From Chromobotia macracanthus (lineage: Eukaryota > Chordata > Actinopteri > Cypriniformes > Botiidae), in assembly GCA_036877525.1 (NCBI GenBank), contig JAZGTH010000007.1, positions 2,621,501-2,685,500 of the forward strand: 64,000 bases of DNA. The letters are read 5' to 3'. Positions 1 through 13,000 of this stretch are shown here, piece by piece; positions within the stretch are counted from its first letter, which is position 1, and each line of letters opens with the position of its first letter. The position numbers and the translations under genes were made by a program. Under the pieces are notes generated by a model that saw only the letters and a list, made by a program, of their open reading frames with translations, had not been told where the DNA came from and searched no databases.

Positions 1-825
1 AGAAGTGAAGGTACATGACCATGAGAGACAGGCTGCCTTGCAAACTAAATGGACTGAGACATTCATTTTTATTTACTGGAAAAGATTATGTCAAAGCAGC
101 GCTTAGGAATGTGTCTGTTATGTGTCGGTAATCCGGAGAGACATTTTTCCCAGTTAGCAGGAAATAAATGGGCAGGTCTGTGAAATGAGACTGTCTGTTT
201 GGTTTAAACTCACTTAGGGGCTAAACATAAAACAAATGCATAAAAAGAATTCATTCCAAAAGCTAGCGAGCTTTCTCGCTGTCTACCACCTATACAGACA
301 GCATCCTAACCGAAATAAAACCAGTTAAATGAGTTACTGATCTGAAGCATTCTGCATAAGCGATTACACGTGAAATCCTTACTGTGCGGGTCAATTAACT
401 CAGAATGAACTGATTGAACAGAGTTTGACATTAGCAAAGCTAACAAGCATGAACATATTTTTATTGAACACTTTAGAGCACTGACTACAATAAAGTCTGT
501 TTTTTATAACTGACATTGCAGAATACTTTTAGGATTGCATTAGAAAACAAGCATCTTGTAAGGCAGTGTTATTATGTTACAGAATTGATTATTTTTGTTA
601 TGCTTTCTTTCTGTATATTATTGTGTTTGTTTTTCAACGTGCATGTTGTCTTTGTATAAAATGTTATTGACTAAGTGAGAATAAATCATAAGTATTATGC
701 AAATTTCGTAAACAATCAACATGTGTGTTTTGTGCATATTGAAGCTGTTTGTTTTCTTCTCACATCTTAATAATGCTTAACTTGTGATTACAGTGAACAA
801 CAGCTGGAATAAATGAGTTGAATAC
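1..825 (-). other. pde1a intron (downstream end of window)
   Basis: AT-rich intronic sequence. I looked for the next pde1a exon (MYRK...) on the minus strand and did not find it. No repeat family is recognised. Confidence 0.7.
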
Positions 826-1008
826 CGCTCAACAAAGATCCCAGCCTGAACGGCGTGGACAATACTGCGGAACCGCGGCTTCTCCTCGGGCCGTCTGCGG
901 ACCACACCCATCTTCCTGGTGAAGGTGGAGGCCAGCCAATCACGCACCTCCATGGGCACAGAGTCTGCCTGGATATCGCTGAGCTCATCTTCAGTGTCCA
1001 GCAGGCGT
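826..1008 (-). CDS. pde1a: pde1a shared exon (RLLDTEDELSD... to ...AGIFVER)
   Basis: The exon is 183 nt and follows acceptor TTGCTCTCCAG. Its first base completes an Arg codon (CG|A), 60 codons follow, and it ends in CG before the next exon. It contains RLLDTEDELSDIQ, EVRDWLASTFTRKMG and RSIVHAVQAGIFVE, which are PDE1 hallmarks. The basic stretch after RKMG is the second calmodulin-binding and autoinhibitory region of the family. The donor (GCG|GTATTC) is weak beyond GTA, but the reading and the family exon end agree with it. The next exon, expected to start MYRK, is not found in 1-825. Confidence 0.95.
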
Positions 1009-4000
1009 CTGGAGAGCAAAACCATATTCACAGAGGCTATTACTTCAAAATGAAGAGGCCACAGCAGCCGTGAACAGCCTACAGTGTGACCTTTTCAAAA
1101 CCAAAACCTGATGTTAGTATGTACCATCTCGCATGAGTGTTTCAATTCCAAATTGTACTGCTTGTTGTTTGTTGCTGCGTGCAACAGAAAGGCATGTTGT
1201 TTATTTATAGTTTTTGTATTGCATTGCGGCGTCCAGTGTTCATCTCACATCTAAAACATTTCTTTAGAAATAGCGTGTTCAGCACAGAAGAATGCAGGCA
1301 GCCAACAGCCACTAACGAAATAAAATAATAAAATAATAATAATAACAATAAAAAATCATTTTTAATTGATTTCCAACACTATTACTGGATAATTTCCTGT
1401 TTTAAAACGTCAACTGTAAATATTGTGTAAAATAAGCTTTTCATTAATTTCAGCAATTCTGTGCACATTTCTGTTGTTTCTGTTCATAAATTGTTTTAAA
1501 TACTGTATAGGCATATTGTTTTCATTTCAGCCATTAGCCACACTGCTTTTTAAATATCAGCATCATTTATTAATAAACCTACCATCTCTGGTTCAGTATG
1601 TGGTTGACCTATATCAGCTAACCACTACTAAGGGAGTTGCTACATAGGGATGATACCCACAGAGTGTTTTTTGCTTTAAGCCTTCAGGTCAGACACAGTG
1701 TGGGATTTCTGACCTTCATTGAGCTCTTCCTGACCGTAAGGCCTGAAAGTAAATCCAGTCAGGACTTACTCCAATGCTACACCACACGAATCACAGAAAA
1801 CTGCTAGACAAGATCAGTGAGCGTCATCAGCAGCTTGCCTTCAGATATGTGTGCTGGAGGAAGGTACTATGAATGAAATATGCGAAACAGATGCAAATCT
1901 GAGTTTAACAGCAAAAACATTACGTTTTGTGGTCATATTGTATGACTTTGTGTACTATATAACTGTGCTTAAATTGTGCAAAATGTACGTACTCCTTGCT
2001 TACAATCTCAACATGTTTATTGTCATTTATCAAAAAGATATACATACTCTCTCTCACACACACACACACTGAAAAACAATATAATATTGCTGTTGCTATT
2101 CTGCCTTCATTTTTATAATATAATTTACATTTTTAATATAATGTCAGTTTAAAAATATATAAACCGTTGCGCACAATCAATATTACAAATCACCTTGAAA
2201 TGATGTTCCTGTTTTTATGTTTTACATCTATATCAGCCACTCCAACTTCAAGAATTAACGGGGGTGTTTGACCATCATGAAAATGAATTCTCCAGCAAAT
2301 TATAAAGTTTCCCTTTTGATGTAATGGTGAAATATGGTCCAGATGTGTTTCCGTGAGATTCACCCAGTCGATGTGCTGCTGTATACCTGCATGATGAAGT
2401 TATGAGCGAGTGCAGACAGAGAAACTCATTTTCTCACAGAGCTGTGAGTCACCCTGCTCGCGCTCTATCGGTCAGAAAGCCAGTATTCAACGCTTAAGTA
2501 CCTCAAGCAACTGGCATAAAATTAAATAAACAAGCTTTTCATGAGAAATGAAAGCTGCAGAAAGAACCGCTGCGGTTATTGCTGTCTTACGCAGGCGGCC
2601 CAACCCGCGCAGGAAATGCGACATGTTATCATAACAAATATTCGCCGACTTCCAGTAACAAGCTAAAATTGCTCAAAGCTGCTACCATGGCGATGCTTCC
2701 TGTGTCTGTCATTAGGAAAACGTAATTAGCCATAGCCGACTCTGTCTAAACACACTCTCATCAAACGGCAGACTGGCAGGGTAGTCGTAGGCCGATGTTA
2801 GTGCTCTGTACACGGCAGCCTGCAGCACGGCAGACTCACAGAGCTCTGGGTCTCAGTTAATGAGGACTGAGGGCCTGTGAGGCTGACTAACTCAGTGTTT
2901 CACTTCCCGTGGGGTGTGAGCTGCTTCACATGAAGACTCCTAGCACGACTCTCTTTAGAGAATACACAACACCTCCTGCTAAATGTTAGAGAGAGTTGAG
3001 AACGCTTGTAAAACAACAGGGTGGATTAGATGAATAATCCTTAAAGGGGAGATCTCAAATACCATTCGAACCCTGTTCTCCTGGTCTCTATAGATGCATT
3101 ACAGTCCAGTGAGGCCCTGGACACCAGACATTTGAAGGCCACACCAACCCACAAAAAATAAAAACTTGTATATAAATGTATATAATGTAAAAATGTATAT
3201 AAATAGTAATATATAAAACTAAGTATATACATTATATAAAAAGTATTAAACAAGTATATTATATAAGTCTATTAAACAGTATTTCATTATACAATTTATA
3301 TTTTATCAGCACACAATCACTGTTCATCGATCTACACATTTTACTTTTGAAATGTCTTGTTATTGGGTGCCATGACTGCAGTGGGCCTCTCATCATGAGG
3401 CAGTAAGAGGCACGGGGCTCATTGGGCTTGAGCCATAATACATCTTTGAAGTGTTATTCCCTCTCTCCCTCTTCATAAAAGTACCATTAAAGTACCAAAA
3501 CAGAGAGACAGAGAAAGAGGAGCTCTGACAATCTTAAAGTCGCTGCGCCCCTTAGAAAAAGGAAGAAGAAACAGTGATGTACACGCAGAGTAAAGAGTCA
3601 TGATGCAAGTTTGTGTAAAGCAGAGCGTTCACTCACCGGGTTTCATCGATGTACACGGCCTCCAGAACGGAAGCTGCATAGTCAATGTTCTTCCTCAGAT
3701 CCACCACATTCACTTCACCCTTATCCAGCTGCTTCACCAGACATCTCAACCTGCAGGAGGCAACAGTAAAGAGCCATTCAGTCAGATTCAGGAACATGAG
3801 ACAGTTTATGCTGCAGTTTACGTCACCGTCCACTCACTGCATGAAAAATGAAGTTTTGGCTGGACAGTTCCTTTAAAACTCACAATAAACACAAGCTGAA
3901 TAAAATCTCTTAATGATGCAGGAAAAGACAATCTGTTCTTCAAAAGAACGCTAGAGACAAACAGGGAAGATGGTGCCAATTTCCACCCACAATTACACAT

Positions 4001-7000
4001 ATTAAATCATCAAAGACTACATTATACCAATGTTTAATCATCAAATCTCACGAGCCCAAATGAGTCTTTCACTGCATTCAGAATAAGCTATTTGTTAATA
4101 AGCAAAACAAATATCTGGGCAAAGTTAATGTAAGGCAACCCAGGAAATATGTAGGTCAACAAAATAAAGGTAACATTTAACAGTAATGAATTTCATGTAA
4201 TCCAGTCATACACTGCCTCCCAACTTTAGTAAACACTATATCCCTCTTTTTGTTATTCAACATTCAAATGATAACAGAAATGAGTTCACCTTTGTTTGGT
4301 TTAGACAATTGTTGACCTACAATAAGAGTCTGAAAGCTATAAAATTAATGACATGCTTCATCATGGTTTTAGATTTGATGGATTAGAGTCTGGGGTCTTC
4401 ATCTCTGGAAAAAGTCTGTATTTGTTCTCCATTTAATCTCTCGCTGTCTAGGAGAAACATTTGAGAGATCTGAGAGATTTAAAGAATAAAAGACCATCAC
4501 ACACTTCAGAGTATTTTGTTCATGAGCAGCTGAAGTTCAGATGTGACGGTGTCTTAGGGAGAAGCTGTCAGAAACACTAGTTCAACCTCAGGATGACACC
4601 CAGCTCTCAGCAACAGAGAACTCCTGTAGCAGCTTTTGTGTGGGTCTCATCTTTAAATATTCACTATGGGAGTGAACACCAAGACCCTGCTCAGTTGTTC
4701 AAAACTAACAATTTTAGGTTGTTCAAACGTTTCCCTAATGTTCCATTAAGTAACAAAAACATTAAAAATGTAATTTTGAAAGATCTAGAAACATTCAAAA
4801 CATCCAGTTTTTAGATGTTATTGTAGGTATAAATGCTATTGCTTGTTATAAGAACGTTATTCAAACATTCTTAATTCTGCAACATTTTTAAAAAATATCC
4901 TACTAGTTACTTAGGAATAATGTTTTTATATGTATAATATATATCATTAGAAACTACTAATATTATTAATATTAGAAGAACTACAAATATTACTGTAAAA
5001 ATGTTTTTTGCTAACATTGAGAGAGCTTTTAAAGAATGTTTCTCACGGGTTTTCGTGGACGTTCTGAGAACGTTCCCTGTTAACTGGGAATTACCGTTGC
5101 CAAATGTGCCAAATACACACACGGACACACACACACATACATACAGTATATATATGCATTCAATCTGAACTGACAACTATAACCCACAGTATATTTGCCC
5201 CCTCCCCACCCTGTATACTGCAGTGGTCTGTAACATAGCAACTTGAATACAGTCCCCTGCAGTAACGTGCTATTGACATGTGGCTTTCAGATAACACTTA
5301 CACCCAAACACAAACTGACTGAGGCTGCCAGCCACAGAAACACCACCATGAGACACACAACAGCAGAACACAAACAGCAATTACACAGGAAAAAGAAATT
5401 ATTGCCTATGAGCTGCCAGCATGGAGAAACTAAGACCGAACAGCACCAATGTGTGCCAAGCATTAAATAAGCAGCATGTTATGCTTTTGTCAGTACTGAT
5501 TGGTATTCTCCTGAGAGACTTAGTCAAACGTGACATCATTTTCTAGCTATTCCAGATCCCAGCCATGATAGGATTTGAAATGATTTCTGATATCGACAGC
5601 AGTCTGGGCTGGATTACATTCCCCTTTGATCCTGACGAGGCCCAAGAGTTATAAAGCAATTCCCAAACAAGAGTGAGTCATTCTTACATTCATTTCAATT
5701 AGTCTCCCAATCGCATATCCAGAAACAAAGAATTATGCTTGGATTTATAAATTCCCTTTTGTTCCTGAGAAAATCTGGGATCGGAGATTCCTAGTGCGGT
5801 TCTTTTAATGTCAAGCTTTTGTCAATTAGAGGAAAACTGAGAGGCGGTTCTGCTGCCAGATAATTCACATGTTCCTGTTTACAGCTTTGGGCTCCTAATT
5901 GACATTTAAATTCAAAAGTGAAGCGTGTCATTACTGCTCCATTAGCAGCACCAGAAGGAACTGCAAAAATATTGTTTTTCAAACCGGTCTGGCCCTGGTC
6001 AGACAAGTGCACTTTAAAACCCCGTGAACTAGTTTAATGTGCAGTTTTCTCCACTTCCTGTGATCATGTTTCCATTGCTAGCTGATTTTGTGTGGTATAA
6101 GGAGGAGAGGACAATCTCAGTTTTGTAGAAGGCATTTGAGTGACTCAAACTTTGTACACACCCCAAAGTGCAAGATGAGTTTTTCTGTCAATTGTAGACA
6201 ATAAAGGCTATACAATGCATATATTTGCAAAAGATCACATTCCCAACATTTGGAGTACTTCAACATATACATCACCTCAGAGCTTACTGGATTAGAAGAC
6301 AAAAAACTCCTAAATGGGGTTACTTTAGAAACTGTGAATTATAGGTTTGTATTGAGTTTAAATAGTAATGTAATTGTAAAAGATAAACAAGCTCATTAAA
6401 CCATGACAGATTTGCTGATTAGATGTTTCCAAACACAAGATTAAGCTAGTGTATGGACTACAAGCAATGACAGAATCCTTTGTGTTAGGCAGAAGGGTAA
6501 GGACAGCACTGAACTTACATGTGAAACTATCAGTGACTATTTTTACCTGGAGTGCGAAAGTGCATGAGATACTGAGACTCCATTTGAATCTGCAGAGTGT
6601 GACGGTGGGAAAGGGCAGGAGATTGATAAGGACTTTGAAAACACTGTGGGTGACCCTCGGTGTAGACAACAACTGCTTTTACCACACCCAGCAGTGCCCC
6701 CAACTCAGCCCGCCCGTCAGAGAGCACATGGGTAATAAAATGTGCTTGCTTAAACTCTTTCTCACACACACTCACCCAAAATGTCACGGCGTGTATAATT
6801 ATCTCACGGGCTCTAGAGAGAAGGACTTTCCAAAACATGATAACACAGAGCAGGTCGCCCTACACAGCACTGCAGCAAGAAGAGATTTTCAGCTTAACAC
6901 AATCAAGAGCTTTAATATTCTTTCAGGTCTCAATATTAGCCCCTGACTAAACCATTCACATCTGTTTCTTTTTTATTCCTTCATATAGCAATAAACGAAA

Positions 7001-10000
7001 TCATAGACCGACACTGTTCTATGTGTAATATAAAAATGTAATATAAAATTACTGTCCAAACGTCTAAAACCAAATTCTCCTTAAGTTGTTTTTCCCTGAT
7101 TTTATTCATTTTTCATTACTCATTTTATTATCGGCGTAAGAATTGGTTCAGAATGTTAGACTGAATTACATCATTTCTTAATATTGGTTATGTTCTCTGC
7201 TTTAATCACAGCACAGGCTCGAGCTGGCATGGACTCCACAAGCTTGTGCAAAACCTGATGATCTGGCATGACGATATCCCAGCATGCTCTGAGAATTTTC
7301 CAAAGAACATCTTGCATGCTTCAGCTGCGTGCAAGACAATCTGACCTTTCGTACAAAGGTGTTAACATGCTAATGACGCAAATTCACTAACATTTGATAA
7401 GTAACCTAGAAATCAAGAATTGTAATAATTTCATCTTCAGTTACCATCACAGATAGTTGCCACATGACATCTCCCCATGTAACAATTTGGGTTTTAGGAA
7501 CGGTTCCCCAACATTTTTATTAAGTTACAAATACGTTAGAAATGTTATTAAAAAAATTCTAAGAATGTTCAAAACATCCAGTTTTTTAAACGTTGTATTA
7601 ACGTTATTGCTTGGTTATAAGAACATAGTTGCAACATTTTTAAACTTAAAAAAATCTTTATAGTTTTCAACTATATCAAAAAATATAGTTTTTGATATAT
7701 ATGATATATAATGTTAAAAAAGTTCTACTAACGTTACAGCAAGAATGTTTTTGATAACTTTGAGATAACCTAACAGAATGCAAGGCAACGTTTTGAGAAT
7801 ATCTCTTGTTTGCTGGGTCTGAGGCTACCATACAGTGTATGACATTTAACATGCATCACAGAACCCCCCAACAGCCGCTCTGCTTATCACCTGTGAAAGT
7901 GCTTTTAACATTGAAACAGTACGACTGCAGAACCTCTGACACGTGATGATGTTTCAGTCCTGTCGGTGTGCTTTCATTTTAGTCTTTTATTTTACATTAT
8001 TTTACATTACAGCTATTTTGCTGTTGTGTGCCCTTCTCATATTGCCTTCATTTAGAGAGCGGTGTCTAGTTGTTAAAATAAACATGGCAATTTTGTCTTT
8101 TAAAATGTGTGTAAAGATGTTCTAACTCTTGACGGTCTCAATTACAAATCCTCCATCAAACGACACAGTTCATTAGCCTAACTGTTGTTTAAAGTTTAAC
8201 ACATGGCTTATACATTTACACGTTAAGTTTGCAGTTTTTTAACCTGCTTTGTATCGGTAAGATTTCATATATGTAAATAAACAAAATTTAATCTTTCTCT
8301 GTGTTACCTGAACCGAAAAATTGTTTTTATTGTGTGAGCAAACGACCTGTTTGTGACAGCTCCCGGCCTTTCTTGAAAACAACAGATTTTACTTCTTCGT
8401 TTTTGTATCTCCGCCCACAGACAGTCAGATCGGAGAGCAACATGCCCAGTGCATTATGGGTTTTCCAACCTATCATCTGGCAGATGTCTGACAAATAAAC
8501 ATTTATTTCTCTGTCCAGGTAACACAGAGAAAAAGTAAACATTGTTCATTTGCATATATTACAGATATTGCAAAAATACAAAGTACTTGTTTTATTAACA
8601 GATATGTTTGAATAGTTGAAACACCCTCTTGTAACTCAACAGCTGTCGACTTTTTTCAGCACATGGGCACTTAGACAGACTGTATTTTTGGAGACTGTTC
8701 TGCGGCCCCTGACACAGTGCATTAGCGAGGGTCTTCAAACCACTGTGAGTGTGTAGAAATGAAAATAAGCATCTAAGAGAAGCCAAATAAAACTGTCTTG
8801 CGTCTATAGCAGGCCTCCCTGAAGCAATAACATGGGTCCTAAAATGATCCGAGCGTCTGATTTTAGCAGCATCAGGGCTCCTGAGCCCACAGAGTAACAT
8901 GCTGTCCCGCCTGTCCGGACTCACTGCTCCACTGGGGCCTGTTGAAAGCATCTCCACCCCTCGTCTAAAGATCAGGGCCAGTGGGTGAGTCCCTGTTTTC
9001 CAAATCTAGATCCACTGAGGCTTTTCATAGCCTACAGTGTATCCGCCCTGGTCAGATTAGAGTTTGTTAAAAAAACAATCTCTGAACATTTTAGAGTTCT
9101 TCTAGACATGTTCCTGGAAAAGACAGCAGGGCCAGTTTATGCTCCTGCAGCGCGTGAGAACGCCCAGGATTCACAAAAAGAGTAGGAAGGATGGGCGATA
9201 TTTTGAGCACTGATGATATTCCATAAATAATTTCAAACTTTCAATTTATTAGCATGTGGAAAACATGCCAGTTATTGCCTTGATAGTCTTGATTATAAAG
9301 CTGCAATCCGTAACTTTTGTTCAGTTACAAGTGAACAAAAATCAGTTATTGAGCAAGTACATGACAGATCAGTGTTCAAACCTTTCTCCTTACTGGGGTC
9401 CCAACAGTAAGTGTATAATTACGATTTATAATTTAAGATGTCTGGTCTGATTTTATGTTTCAAAGAGAGATGGCGATAGAGAGAACTGCAATATTAAATA
9501 CTAGCCTGCTTGTGTTTAAAGTTCATTTGAACAGTTGTGGTGTCTTGAGAGGCGAAAGTTACGGACTGTAGCTTTGAACATATTGAATGTAAAATATGAC
9601 TCTTGGATTGAAATGCTGATATAATATACATACTAGGTTTATTAAAAATGTACACTTTATGCTGAGATAAACACTGAATATTGTAGAAAGACTCTTTTTA
9701 GGCTAATATCGAAATATCGAGCCCACAAGGCCAAATACAGAGGGGAACATCAGCCTCATGTATTTTCCCATGAGTTTGCCATGGCATTCTGTGTGTAAAC
9801 GTCCTAATGTCAGGGCCGCTGCCGTCACTGGGCTCCACACCAAACCTCCGGGGACGCAGCAAAGGGGATAGTGATGGAAAAAAGGCAAGACACGCAGCCA
9901 ACCTCTCAGACAGCTCTACATTCCTCACCCTACCAAGATGGCACCCAGAAGACCACTCACCAACCTGCCAATGATTAAAGACGGGAGCTAAGAATTAAAC

Positions 10001-13000
10001 CAGCTCCTTTTTCAAATTGCAATCCGTAACTTTTGCCTCTTTACCGCCATCTCTGTTTAAAACATAAAACTGCAGGTTACTTTACGTACTTTTTATTATG
10101 TATGTTGAAGTCAAAAGAAAACTGACATTTTTCAGGATATCGGACCGGACAGCTCAAATTATAAATCATTATAAATTACTGTTGTGAACCAGGGTAAGGT
10201 AAGGAGACCGTTTTGAACAATGAACATTTAACCCAAAACAATCACGGATTGCAGCTTTAAAGAAACAGTGAACTCTAAGACAAAACATTTATCATTTACT
10301 TACTTGAAAGTAAATGGTGACTCGGCTGTCAAGTAATATTTTCAGATAACAAAGGACTTCCATTTCAGTCTCTACATACAGTAGCTCAAAGTTATCATAA
10401 TGTTTCAAGAAACGTGGAATATAGTGCAGTATTTGTATGGAGACATTTTATGAGAATTCGTGGGACTTTCTTTACAGCCCCTGGAGTCCCCATTCACTTT
10501 CACTGTATAAAACAGAGCAGCAGAGAAATTCTACACATGAGTGTGCAATGACATCAGAGGGAGCAAATTATGCACTTTTCCTTCAAAAAACTGCATCTGT
10601 AATTTGCACAAGCAGCTTCCGCCCCATTTGTTTTTTACAAATAAATGGATGTGTTCTCTGTTGTCACAGATATGCTCCTGCTAACCATTCAGTTCCAAAA
10701 AATCCCTCAGCAACCGGGAAAATATTGTCACAAATTGTCCTCTGTTGACGCCAACAGTGCGGACCAAATGTATTTATATGGCTGATTTGGAAGGAAGCAA
10801 ATTCCCAGCTAACAATTTTAGGTTGTTAAAACATTTCCCCAATGTTTACATTAAGTAACAAAAATGTTAAAAATGTTATTTTGAATATTCTAGAAATGTT
10901 TAAAATATAAAATTTTTAGAGGTTGTGTTAACATTAGTGCTTGGTTTCTAGGAAAACAATTCAAACATTATTTTAAATCTTTTTAAAACATTCCACTAAC
11001 TTACCAAATAACATTTTATACTTTTTTAACTAAGAGAACTTTGAGAGAATGTTAGCTAACGTTCTGAGAAATTTCGCTGGTGAGCAGCATGACTGTGTTG
11101 GTTCACCAGCTAAACCAGCATCAGACCAGCAGTACCCAATATACAAGGCTTTGAAAGACGCGATGCTCTTTTCTGCAGGGTAAACTTTGACTATTAAGAT
11201 TCCTGAACTCACGATCTTTGCAGGAGTTATTGAACATTTAAAGGTGCACTTTGCAGAACTTTGCAGAACTTCAGGTTTAAGAAGCATCCCTCACAATCGT
11301 TACTTATGATTCACTAGATGTGCTTGTGTCGGAAACACTGTCTGTATTTTCTTTTTTGTTATTGGGTGATTGGGACGTTTCTGGCAGGCAGCCTTTGGCC
11401 ATTGGGTGTGTAGCTCTCAGCCAATAGTGACGCACAGGTGAGGGACAGGGGGCGTGTCCTTCTGGCACCCTGACAGAAGGGGCCGATTTTCAATGTTGTT
11501 TACAAACAGTAACTGAAAGTCCTGCATAGAGCACAAGAACATTTGTACTGAACATTTATCAAAATAAACACAGTGAACCAATGCATGTTTCTGAATAAAC
11601 ACAATATCTGCTTGAAAATACCTCTGAATATATTAATGCAATTAGCGTTTATGATTTTTCATGATGTTTCCAACATTTTATGGTCCTGCGCCTTCCAGAG
11701 AAGATATATGTATATAAAGATATTTAGACCACTTTACTTGTAAACAGGATGTGAAGAGACTTTCAACCAGCATAACAAAAAATGTTTTTGGAACACATCG
11801 CCAACCCTGCCCTTAAAGTAAAAATAAACAGTAATAATAAAAATCCAACCCCGCCTATTTTAACTGCAGTCACTGTCCCCACACTGTTGCATACTGCTGC
11901 TGTCTGTCTGAACATCTGCTGCTGTGAGGCAAGACAACTTTTTGCAAGTTCGTTCTTTTCATTCAGGAGGCAATTTTCTTCTTTGTATGTGTCCACATGT
12001 AACGGGATGACAATAAAGAGAAACCTTGACCCTTGTAGTGAAAGTGCTACACTCACAATTTACAATGTGATAGGTCTTGACTCACACACAGTCCAAACTA
12101 TATTTAGCAGTAAAACTGGTTCTGTGTATCAGGCACCTTCTAACAGATTACACTCGCACCGTGTCTGTGAGGGTGTATGGGTTTAACCGTGAGCGTTTGC
12201 AGGCATCTTGGCAGTTCTCCAGCTGGACACTCCGAATCTCATATTCAATAACTTATTGAAAACATCGTTGTGTGTTTACTCAGAGGACCCTGCAGCAGGT
12301 CGGCTAAACCGATGTTTTTCGAAAACAGAATTTTCATATTTAGGTAAACTGCTGCTCTGTTTACGCACCCTCATGTCTTTTCAAACCCGTATGGTTTTAT
12401 GTCTGTCGTAAAACACAAAGGAAGATGTCAGTCAAAATATAGACATTACTTTCGCTTCCCATACAGAGACTGCAACTGATTTTCACAGAATAATAAATTG
12501 CAATTTTATCTCTCTTATTTACAATGTAGCGTCTTATTATTGGATACAACATTTCACAATTGCAGCAAAGCAGGGCCTCCAGAGATGATGCTGCTTCGCA
12601 GAACCGCGACTGGCCCTCGGTTTGTCTGCACAGATTTGACCAGAGGACTTGAGTTATTCTGGTGATGCTCTAAACTCAGGTTGACATAAGCAGTTCACAG
12701 TAATCTGCAGTGCCAGAAGCCAACTCCTGCAGCCAAGCAGAGCTCTGATTAAACAAACATCTTATTCTCCACAGACCTCGATTTCTCCGCAGGGCTCAAA
12801 GTTCCGTACGCAGATCTTAACGTCCACGGAAGAGGTTGGTTTACACTGCGCTGTAAACTAACCTCTTAGGTTCCCATTTGTGGCAGTTTAGCAAAAGCGT
12901 TAAATGCAAGACTAACATCGTTGTAGTCCTGTTTTGGCAGCACAGAGTGCGCTGATGTAACGACTAACACTCTGTTTCTGTTAAACATCTTATTCTGCTT

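Noticed and set aside
6449..6946. 165-codon open frame in a pde1a intron
   Set aside because: Longest non-repeat frame in the window, but its composition is not protein-like, and it overlaps an equally open frame on the other strand and matches no family that I know.
11782..12186. 134-codon open frame
   Set aside because: Starts within a family C repeat; no splice context or recognised protein.
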